56,903 nt of DNA, taken from positions 1-56,903 of the forward strand of contig JAFYPD010000062.1 in the NCBI GenBank assembly GCA_017547685.1, in the 5' to 3' direction. Below, in pieces: positions 1 through 6,702 of this stretch. Source of the stretch: Peptococcaceae bacterium (GTDB lineage Bacteria; Bacillota; Peptococcia; Peptococcales; Peptococcaceae). Numbering within the stretch: the stretch's first letter is position 1; each line of letters starts with the position of its first letter. A program made the position numbers and the translations under genes. The notes below the pieces were generated by a model that saw nothing but the letters and a program-made list of their open reading frames with translations, searched no databases and was not told where the DNA came from.

Positions 1-473
1 GTATAACATATGGAATAATTTTGTTGCTTGCAAATTGCTTTGATGTTGTGGCGTTAACGATAGCTTATTATGTTGGTTTTTTACCAATTAGATATGTGGC
101 TGGTGGTTATCATGCGAGTAACCATGTGAGATGTTTATTGCTGACCATAAGTGTATATGTTCTAGCAGTAATTATGTGTCTGCTGACAACACACACATTT
201 ATATATCCAGTTTTAGTATCGAATTTTATCATTTCTAGTGTGTTGATTATCTGGGCTGCACCAGTTGATCATAAAAATCGCCCATTTTCACCGCGGGAAA
301 AGAAACGATTCAGGAGACGAAGCTATATTATTACAATAGTAATCATTGTTTTGTCTTTAGTAGTATTGAAAATATCCGTAAAAATGTCAGTAGCCATGTC
401 ATTGGGAACATTAAGTGCAGCATGTTCTTTAGGTGCTGGCAGTATTCAGAGAAGAAAGGAGCAACTATGTTAA
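1..473 (+). CDS. agrB: AgrB-like autoinducer-peptide processing protease, 5'-truncated
   Basis: Membrane cysteine endopeptidase of the accessory gene regulator family, which trims and cyclises the AgrD propeptide. The frame is open from base 3 to a TAA at 471-473, so the N-terminus lies outside the window; about 157 residues are visible against roughly 190-210 for the family. The diagnostic Arg...Gly-Gly-x-His segment is present, with His (codon 111-113) and Cys (codon 132-134) seven residues apart, matching the catalytic His/Cys pair of Staphylococcus AgrB. Several hydrophobic membrane segments follow. The 3' end overlaps agrD by 7 bases, so the two are probably translationally coupled. No sensor or regulator of this agr locus is visible; they may lie to the left. 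Confidence 0.9.
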   Translation, partial: ITYGIILLLANCFDVVALTIAYYVGFLPIRYVAGGYHASNHVRCLLLTISVYVLAVIMCLLTTHTFIYPVLVSNFIISSVLIIWAAPVDHKNRPFSPREKKRFRRRSYIITIVIIVLSLVVLKISVKMSVAMSLGTLSAACSLGAGSIQRRKEQLC

Positions 474-604
474 AAAAATTAATTTCACGTTATGGACATG
501 TTTTTGCAGCAGTTACTTTATTAGTTGGCCAGCTTTCGGCTAATTTAGCTTGTGATGGTCCGTTTTATCAGCCGGAAGTTCCAAAACAGTCATTAAAAGA
601 TTAA
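467..604 (+). CDS. agrD: AgrD cyclic lactone autoinducer precursor
   Basis: A 45-residue precursor of a cyclic thiolactone signal peptide. The start is ATG 467, preceded by AAAGGAG at 455-461 and overlapping the end of agrB. A longer in-frame start at 422 lies inside agrB without a ribosome site and is rejected. The layout is classical: basic amphipathic N-terminus (MLKKLISRYGHVFAAV), a central hydrophobic stretch, one cysteine in NLACDGPF, then the acidic tail YQPEVPKQ that AgrB recognises. By analogy with clostridial AgrD proteins the mature signal is likely a small ring closed between the Cys and a residue just before YQPEVP (for example CDGPF). The exact cleavage sites are inference. Confidence 0.88.
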   Translation: MLKKLISRYGHVFAAVTLLVGQLSANLACDGPFYQPEVPKQSLKD

Positions 605-700
605 AATTTTAATAATGGAGAAATTCATAAATAATTGTACTTACATTAAAATGGGGTTCTAAACTGAGTTAAACATAGAATAGAAATGTAAGTATAAAGG

Positions 701-754
701 AAAATCGCCTTCGTAAAGTCGGAGGATAATCTGACTAGCGAGGGCGATTTTTTC
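701..754 (+). terminator. Rho-independent terminator after agrBD
   Basis: AAAATCGCCTTCG (701-713) pairs with CGAGGGCGATTTT (739-751) with one G-U pair. A second smaller stem (AGTC/GACT) lies inside the 25-base loop, and a T run follows. It closes the agrBD transcript about 100 bases after the agrD stop. Confidence 0.8.
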
Positions 755-990
755 TTTGCTGAGATTAATATGTCACCGCCGGGATATCATTGAGTCGGGC
801 CAAAATTGACCTGCTAAAAAAATAGACTAACCTTTCAAACTGGAGCCATACAAACCGTATCTGCAGGAGCTTATAAACCAGAGCACCCATTTCCGGAAAT
901 TCAGTGCAGGTGTTTCCGGAGATGGGTGCAGTTATCTTTAGAAGTATTATTTAACTTTTAAATGTAGCATCACTTTCTGTAACAGCTGGC
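755..990. other. Gene-free stretch with a long inverted repeat
   Basis: No credible ORF or RNA gene is seen. The main structure is an inverted repeat, 883-899 against 913-929 (17 positions, one mismatch that can form a G-U pair), without a T run on either strand. It sits just beyond the end of the minus-strand molybdenum accessory operon and could protect or end that transcript. The segment 778-830 has a broken, coding-like look in several frames and could be an insertion-sequence remnant, but no family could be assigned. Confidence 0.45.
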
Positions 991-2013
991 TTATTTTCCG
1001 AATCCGCAGTTCGGGAAGGTGCATACCGGGCAGGACAGGCATAAACCGCCGTGTCCCAACGCGGCCAGGTCGTCCTGGGTCAGGGTTTCATCGGCCATGA
1101 TACGAGGCAGCACTAAATCAAAAATGGTGCGTTTGGCGTACATCACGCAGCCTGGCAGGCCCAGAATCGGCACGTGCCCGTTCTGGTGGTAGGCCAGCAG
1201 GAACATGGCGCCTGGCAGTACCGGTGCACCGTAGGAGATAATTTCGGCGCCGGATGCTTTGATAGCGCTCGGTGTGGTATCGTCAGGGTCTACGCTCATG
1301 CCTCCGGTACAGCAGATTAAATCCGCGCCGGCTTCGATGAAATCGTTGATGGCTTTGCTGATGCGTTCCGGATTGTCATCGCAGATGGTCTGGCCCAGAA
1401 TATCCACATTGTATTCTTTTAATTTTTCAAAAATAACAGGGCCGAAGGTGTCTTTGATGCGGCCGTGGAATACTTCGCTGCCGGTGGTGACAACGCCGGC
1501 TTTTTTATGTTTGTAAGGCAGAATGTCCATCAAAGGAGTGTCGCCTGCCAGTTCTACAGCTTTGTCCATTTTTTCTTTGGCGATAATCAGCGGGATAATA
1601 CGGGTACCGGCAACTTTATCGCCTTTGCGCACAGGGAAATTGCTGTGACGGGTGGCAATGATCATTTCGCCCAGACTATTGATGGCTTTCAGCCGCTCGG
1701 TATCGATTTTCAGCAGGCCGTCTTCGGCAGCAATCAGTTCGATTTTCCCTTCTTTGACTTCACTCGGTGTCATGTGGTCATTTTTGCAGATGCTGTATAA
1801 AATTTCAGCTGCTTCGTTTTCGTGCAGCATCCCTTCTGTTTTCTCCCAGATATAGAGATTTTCTTTTCCCATGGAAAGGAGCACAGGGATATCTTCTTCG
1901 GTTACAATATGTCCTTTACGGAAGGCGGCGTCTTTGGTAACGCCTTTGATAATCTGGGTCAGGTCATGACAGAGTACATGGCCGACCGCTTCGGTGGTTT
2001 TGATTAATTTCAT
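991..2013 (-). CDS. Molybdopterin-binding protein (MoeA/MoaB-like domain)
   Basis: A 340-residue protein whose middle (about residues 170-310) carries a MoCF/molybdopterin-binding fold, with a TTGSEV segment and a CTGGMSVDPDD segment like the MPT-binding and catalytic loops of MoeA/MogA proteins. It probably handles molybdopterin during cofactor assembly or insertion. The extreme C-terminus is Cys-rich (LSCPVCTFPNC), which could bind a metal. The start has GAGAGG about 8 bases upstream. It is last in a minus-strand set after xdhC (69-base gap) and divergent from the Mop gene, so a role in maturing that enzyme is likely. The exact reaction is not shown by sequence, and it is shorter than full MoeA. 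Confidence 0.82.
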   Translation of the reverse strand: MKLIKTTEAVGHVLCHDLTQIIKGVTKDAAFRKGHIVTEEDIPVLLSMGKENLYIWEKTEGMLHENEAAEILYSICKNDHMTPSEVKEGKIELIAAEDGLLKIDTERLKAINSLGEMIIATRHSNFPVRKGDKVAGTRIIPLIIAKEKMDKAVELAGDTPLMDILPYKHKKAGVVTTGSEVFHGRIKDTFGPVIFEKLKEYNVDILGQTICDDNPERISKAINDFIEAGADLICCTGGMSVDPDDTTPSAIKASGAEIISYGAPVLPGAMFLLAYHQNGHVPILGLPGCVMYAKRTIFDLVLPRIMADETLTQDDLAALGHGGLCLSCPVCTFPNCGFGK

Positions 2014-2082
2014 AGAAATCCTCTCCCGGCAATATGAATAAAAATGGTGATTGTTCTGGCTGGGCTGTCTTCCTGTTGTCCG

Positions 2083-3087
2083 TCAGGAAAGTTCTGCCCG
2101 AACCAGAATCAGTTCTCCGGCAATGCTGATTGCAATTTCTTCCGGTGTGACTGCTTTGATGGCAAGGCCAATCGGGGCATGTACCCGATTAAAATCGTCA
2201 TCGGTAAATCCGTCGGCGTACAGCTTTTCCCGTGTGGTTTTCAGTTTGCTGCGGCTGCCAATCATACCGATATAGCAGGCATCTGTCCGTAATGCCTGTA
2301 CCAGTACGTCGTAGTCGTTGGCGTGACCCCGTGTCATAATAATGACATAATCGGAGGCCTGAATCTGTACTGCATCGGAAAAGTCGGTAAACGGTACCTG
2401 GATGGTTTCCTCGGCCAGCGGAAAACGGGCGGTATCGGAAAATTCCGGTTTATCGTCCACCACAACACAGCGGAAGCCCAGCGGATGTAATACCGGCACC
2501 AGGCTTTTGCTGATATGGCCGCCGCCGAAAATATAAACACGGCCTGCCGTCTGCAACGGCTCGGCATAATATTTGCCGCCTTCATAATCGACGATAGCTG
2601 TTTTATTTGTCAGCGGAGCAGGGAAGCCCATCTGAGAAAGCAGCCTGCGGTCTGCCAGCTGCGTCTGCGCGGCCCAGTGCCCGTCGCCGGCAATTTTTGT
2701 GATAAGCCAGCTGTCAGCATTTTTATTCAGTGCCTGCAGAATTTCCTGCAGTAATATACCAGTTTCAGATGCTGCACAGTCCAGATACTGAAAATATACT
2801 TCCACATCTCCGCCGCAGACCATGCCAAGATCGGCCACCTGATTTGGATGCAGCTTGAATTCCATCGTATAGGTTTTCTGCGTTTGCAATGCTTCCATGG
2901 CCATCTGCTGGGATTTATACTCCAGTGCGCCGCCGCCGATGGTGCCGGTGGTGGTTCCATCTGGAAAGACGGCCATTTTTGCTCCTGCACCTCTCGGGGT
3001 AGAACCTGACCCTGCAATGACGGTGACCAGCATACAGCTCTGCTGACGCTGAATAGTTTGCTGTAATGCTTCAAATAGAGATTTCAT
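2083..3087 (-). CDS. xdhC: XdhC/CoxI-family molybdenum cofactor maturation protein
   Basis: A 334-residue XdhC/CoxI family protein. Family members bind molybdenum cofactor and deliver or help sulfurate it for xanthine-dehydrogenase-type hydroxylases. The N-terminal XdhC_CoxI domain shows AGSGSTPRGAGAKM and GTIGGGALE. The C-terminal Rossmann domain shows VYIFGGGHISKSL and ends with the typical IGLAIKAVTPEEIAISIAGE segment. The frame extends 70 codons further upstream, but ATG at 3087 has a GAGGTG ribosome site and matches the family N-terminus, so the longer start is rejected. It lies between an unknown small gene and the molybdopterin-binding protein and most plausibly serves the divergent Mop enzyme. 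Confidence 0.9.
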   Translation of the reverse strand: MKSLFEALQQTIQRQQSCMLVTVIAGSGSTPRGAGAKMAVFPDGTTTGTIGGGALEYKSQQMAMEALQTQKTYTMEFKLHPNQVADLGMVCGGDVEVYFQYLDCAASETGILLQEILQALNKNADSWLITKIAGDGHWAAQTQLADRRLLSQMGFPAPLTNKTAIVDYEGGKYYAEPLQTAGRVYIFGGGHISKSLVPVLHPLGFRCVVVDDKPEFSDTARFPLAEETIQVPFTDFSDAVQIQASDYVIIMTRGHANDYDVLVQALRTDACYIGMIGSRSKLKTTREKLYADGFTDDDFNRVHAPIGLAIKAVTPEEIAISIAGELILVRAELS

Positions 3088-3278
3088 CCATAAAACACCT
3101 CGTTTCCATTTATGAAAAATAAAAAATTTTAGTTTAGTTTGATTTGGTTCAGTTTGGTTTTGATGCATATAGATGCAAGGAGCTTGGCGCAAACCGGGTT
3201 CCAAAAAAGAAAGTCCATTGTATAAAAAATTCCCTTGTGATATACTGCATATAGAATATGTTTCTTTTTTTCGATGGT
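3088..3278 (-). other. Intergenic spacer upstream of xdhC with T-rich heptad-like repeats
   Basis: No gene. Around 3128-3162 the plus strand carries repeated TTTAGTTT/TTTGATTT/GGTTCAGTTT units, so the mRNA strand reads as CAAA/CTAAA-type repeats lacking obvious hairpins. This is probably an unstructured leader before xdhC, or a promoter region, but no convincing -35/-10 pair was identified. Confidence 0.4.
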
Positions 3279-3662
3279 TTAACTGTGGGTATGACACCGG
3301 TCTTCATCCGGTCCGTTTCCCATTAAATCATTGATACGGCGGATGCTTTCTGCTGTATAGAAAACCATCTGCAGCGGTTTTCCGTATAAGTCCTCGGCGG
3401 TCAGTTTGATACCGTTTCCGTTTTCCTCAACATCAATCGGGAGCTGACGACGGTATAACAGGCCGGAGGTTTTATCGATAAATTCCACAGTTACTTCCTG
3501 TGCCGACAGGTGACTGACTGGCTGCGGCTGAACGGGCAGCTGGTCGAAAAACTGATTGATGCATTCCATGCACTGGACACGCAGGGATGCAGCCTGTTCC
3601 GGCGCAAGCCCTTCGGTGTGATGCTGAAGAAGATGCTGTATCTGTGATGTAATGGTTTCCAT
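3279..3662 (-). CDS. Uncharacterised 127-residue protein, first gene of molybdenum accessory set
   Basis: Function not recognised. It is a soluble, acidic 127-residue protein with a predicted helical N-terminal third containing one Cys, then a beta-rich middle (EVTVEFIDKTSGLLYRRQL) and a C-terminus ending in a short His/Cys segment (DRCHTHS). There is no signal peptide or membrane segment. An AAAGGAG ribosome site lies 9 bases before the ATG. It is first in the minus-strand set followed by xdhC and the molybdopterin-binding gene, with a 191-base gap before xdhC. Position alone suggests an accessory role for the molybdenum enzyme. Confidence 0.7.
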   Translation of the reverse strand: METITSQIQHLLQHHTEGLAPEQAASLRVQCMECINQFFDQLPVQPQPVSHLSAQEVTVEFIDKTSGLLYRRQLPIDVEENGNGIKLTAEDLYGKPLQMVFYTAESIRRINDLMGNGPDEDRCHTHS

Positions 3663-3739
3663 GAAGAAACACTCCTTTCAGAAACTGTGAATTGTTCTGT
3701 ACCCATTATAGCGAATTGGGGCGCAAATGAAAAGGACAA

Positions 3740-3768
3740 TTGCGAAAGAACATTTTTCATGCTATATA
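3740..3768 (+). promoter_or_regulatory. Probable sigma-A promoter for mop
   Basis: TTGCGA (3740-3745), a 17-base spacer and TATATA (3763-3768), followed about 60 bases later by AAAGGGGAGAGG and the mop ATG. On the opposite strand TATAAT reads at 3710-3705, facing the minus-strand accessory set, so the intergenic region probably holds divergent promoters. The minus -35 is weak. Confidence 0.5.
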
Positions 3769-3828
3769 AACGGATTCCGTTTTTTATAGAATACATTTTA
3801 TTTTAATATTTGCAAAGGGGAGAGGCAA

Positions 3829-6567
3829 ATGATTAAAAAAAGATTGACCATCAATGGTGTTAGCCGTACTGTATTCTGCGAAGCAGATGAAATGCTGGCT
3901 GACGTATTGAGAAAAAGACTGATGCTGACCGGCTGTAAAGTGGGCTGTCGTCAGGGCCAGTGCGGTGCCTGCAGCATCGTTCTGGACGGTAAAGTGGTTC
4001 GTTCCTGTATCACCAAAATGAGCCGCGTGGCTGATGATGCAGTGATCGAAACAATCGAAGGAATCGGTACTGCAGATGATCTGCATCCACTGCAGGTGGC
4101 ATGGATGGCACACGGCTGTGCACAGTGCGGTTTCTGCAGCCCTGGTTTTATCATGTCTGCAAAAGGTTTACTGGATGAAAATCCATCTCCAACCAGAGAA
4201 GAAGTTCGCGACTGGTTCCACAAACATCGCAACCTGTGCAGATGTACCGGTTACAAACCATTAGTGGATGCTGTTATGGACGCAGCAAAAGTAATGCGCG
4301 GCGAAATGAAAAAAGAAGATCTGCTGTTCAAACAGGTTGACAACAACAGTATCGTTGGCAGCAAATATGTTCGTCCGTCTGCAGTCGCAAAAGTTACCGG
4401 CACCTGGGACTTTGGTGCCGATATGATTCTGCAGATGCCGGAAGATACTTTACATCTGGCTCTGGCTCAGGCTGAAGTACCGCATGCAAACATCATCAGC
4501 ATTGATACTTCTGAAGCAGAAGCAATGCCAGGTGTTGAAAAAGTTCTGACTTACAAAGATGTAAAAGGGAACAACCGTATTTCCGGTCTGATTACTTTCC
4601 CGACCAACAAAGGGGACGGGAATGAACGTCCTATTCTGGTTGACAAAAAAATCTTCCAGATTGGTGATGCCTATGCAATCGTAGCCGCTGATACGGAAGA
4701 ACATGCAAAAGCAGCAGCAGCAAAAGTGAAAATCGAACTGGAAGTTCTGCCGGCTTACATGGACGCTATGTCGGCAGCTGCTCCGGATGCTATCGAAATT
4801 CACCCTGGCACACCAAACGTTTACTTTGAAACCAACTGTATCAAAGGGGACGAAACCGCTCCAATCATGGATAACCCGGACAACGTGGTTGTTAACATGA
4901 AAGGTTACTCCAGCCGTCAGCCTCATCTGCCGCTGGAACCAGACGTTGGGTTTGCGTACATTGACGAAGAAGGCGTGCTGAAAATTCATTCCAAATCTAT
5001 CGGGATCCATTTACATCACCTGATGATTTGTGCCGGTTTAGGTGTTGAACCGGATAAAATGCATATCGTTCAGAACCATGCCGGCGGTACATTTGGTTAC
5101 AAATTCAGCCCTACTATGGAAGGTCTGCTGGGTGTAGCTGCTCTGGCAACCGGCAAACCGGTTGCGCTGAACTACAACATGTATCAGCAGCTGATTTATA
5201 CAGGGAAACGTTCTCCTGTATTTATCGATGTAAAACTGGCAGCTGACAAAGAAGGTAACTTCCTGGCTCTGGAAGGTGAAAACTATCTGGATCATGGCCC
5301 ATACTCCGAATTCGGTGACCTGGTAACCATGCGTCTGACTCAGTTTGTAGGTGCTGGTTATGATATCCGCAATATCAGAAACAAAAACTTCACTGTATGC
5401 ACCAACCATCAGTGGGGTTCCGCATTCCGCGGTTACGGCGGGCCGCAGTCTGCACTGGCTACGGAAGTAGCGGTTGACATGATGGCTGCTGAACTGGGCA
5501 TGGATCCATGGGAACTGCGTTATAAAAATATCTACCGTGAAGAAAGAGAATCTACCACACCAACCGGCTGCAAACCAGAAGTTTATTGTCTGGAAGCAGT
5601 TATGGACAAAGCAAAACCTCTGTATGATGCTGCGAAAGAACGCGCAGCTGCAAAACAGAAAGACGGCTATAAATACGGTGTTGGTCTGGCAATCGGGGTA
5701 TACGGCTGCGGTCTGGACGGCGCTGACTCTGCAGAAGCTTATGTAGAGCTGACAAAAGACGGCGTAACCGTTTATGACTCCTGGGAAGATCATGGTCAGG
5801 GTGCTGATATGGGTACACTGGCAATGGCGCATGAAACTCTGCGTGCAGCTGGCTTCAAACCAGAAGATTTCAAACTGGTTATGAACGATATGGCTGTAAC
5901 TCCAAACTCCGGCCCTGCCGGCGGCAGCCGTTCCAACGTTGTTGTTGGCAACGCAATCCGTGTGGGCAGTGAAATGCTGCTGAATGCAATGCGTAAAGCA
6001 GACGGCACCTATCGTACCTACGATGAAATGGTTGCAGAAAACATTCCTCTGAAATACTCCGGCAAATGGGTAGCTTCCAGCTGCACGGACTGCGATCTGC
6101 AGACAGGTCAGGGTGCTCCGTTCAGCAACTACATGTACGGCGCATTTATTCCAGAAGTAGAAGTTGAACTGGCTACCGGTAAAGTGAAAATTGAAAAAAT
6201 GACAGTTGTTGGTGACTATGGTGTTATCATGAACAAACTGGTTGTAGATGGTCAGATTTACGGCGGTGTTACCCAGGCAATGGGTCTGGCACTGAGCGAA
6301 GATTTCGAAGACTACAAAAAACACAACACCCTGGCTGGCTGTGGTATTCCATATCCAAACGATGTTCCGGATGACTTTGAACTGCACTATGTGGAAACTC
6401 CGCGTCCAGAAGGCCCTTACGGCGCAGCTGGCTGTGGGGAAGGTCCACTGGTAGGTCCTGCACCGGCAATCCTGAATGCAATCTACAATGCAACAGGTGC
6501 TCGCATTACAACCATTCCAGCAAGACCGGAAGTTGTAAAAGCAGCTCTGGATGAATTAGAAGCGTAA
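3829..6567 (+). CDS. mop: Molybdenum-dependent aldehyde oxidoreductase (Mop/AOR, xanthine oxidase family)
   Basis: A 912-residue single-chain molybdenum hydroxylase that oxidises aldehydes to carboxylic acids at a molybdopterin cytosine dinucleotide centre. It lines up end to end with Desulfovibrio gigas Mop (907 residues). Two [2Fe-2S] sites match position for position: Cys40, 45, 48 and 60 (plant-ferredoxin type) and Cys100, 103, 137 and 139. The molybdopterin domain fills residues about 190-905, with QGADMG, GGSRS and a GCGEGPL segment whose Glu (about residue 871) corresponds to the catalytic Glu869. There is no FAD domain, so electrons must pass to a separate partner, plausibly the next gene. 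It has its own promoter and is followed by a terminator. Confidence 0.95.
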   Translation: MIKKRLTINGVSRTVFCEADEMLADVLRKRLMLTGCKVGCRQGQCGACSIVLDGKVVRSCITKMSRVADDAVIETIEGIGTADDLHPLQVAWMAHGCAQCGFCSPGFIMSAKGLLDENPSPTREEVRDWFHKHRNLCRCTGYKPLVDAVMDAAKVMRGEMKKEDLLFKQVDNNSIVGSKYVRPSAVAKVTGTWDFGADMILQMPEDTLHLALAQAEVPHANIISIDTSEAEAMPGVEKVLTYKDVKGNNRISGLITFPTNKGDGNERPILVDKKIFQIGDAYAIVAADTEEHAKAAAAKVKIELEVLPAYMDAMSAAAPDAIEIHPGTPNVYFETNCIKGDETAPIMDNPDNVVVNMKGYSSRQPHLPLEPDVGFAYIDEEGVLKIHSKSIGIHLHHLMICAGLGVEPDKMHIVQNHAGGTFGYKFSPTMEGLLGVAALATGKPVALNYNMYQQLIYTGKRSPVFIDVKLAADKEGNFLALEGENYLDHGPYSEFGDLVTMRLTQFVGAGYDIRNIRNKNFTVCTNHQWGSAFRGYGGPQSALATEVAVDMMAAELGMDPWELRYKNIYREERESTTPTGCKPEVYCLEAVMDKAKPLYDAAKERAAAKQKDGYKYGVGLAIGVYGCGLDGADSAEAYVELTKDGVTVYDSWEDHGQGADMGTLAMAHETLRAAGFKPEDFKLVMNDMAVTPNSGPAGGSRSNVVVGNAIRVGSEMLLNAMRKADGTYRTYDEMVAENIPLKYSGKWVASSCTDCDLQTGQGAPFSNYMYGAFIPEVEVELATGKVKIEKMTVVGDYGVIMNKLVVDGQIYGGVTQAMGLALSEDFEDYKKHNTLAGCGIPYPNDVPDDFELHYVETPRPEGPYGAAGCGEGPLVGPAPAILNAIYNATGARITTIPARPEVVKAALDELEA

Positions 6568-6640
6568 GCTTTCTGATGATTTCCATTGACAGACGATTCA
6601 TTGGAATATATACTTTGTGTGCGTTTGTCTGAATCATAAT

Positions 6641-6676
6641 AGAGGGTGTTTCCTTTTGGGGGACACCCTCTTTTTA
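6641..6676 (+). terminator. Hairpin terminator/attenuator between mop and the accessory operon
   Basis: AGAGGGTGT (6641-6649) pairs with ACACCCTCT (6663-6671), followed by TTTTT. It lies between the mop stop and the next ribosome site (AGGAGGAGG, 6691-6699). With no evident promoter between, it probably lets only part of transcription continue, giving more Mop than accessory proteins. Confidence 0.8.
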
Positions 6677-6702
6677 CAAATGATTGTAGAAGGAGGAGGC
6701 TT

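Noticed and set aside
422-466. Longer AgrD start at ATG 422
   Set aside because: The extra residues lie within agrB, have no ribosome site and do not fit AgrD length.
5038-6387. 449-codon open frame on the minus strand
   Set aside because: It is antisense to the strongly matching mop gene; codon bias of that gene leaves the opposite frame open. Composition is not protein-like and there is no ribosome site.
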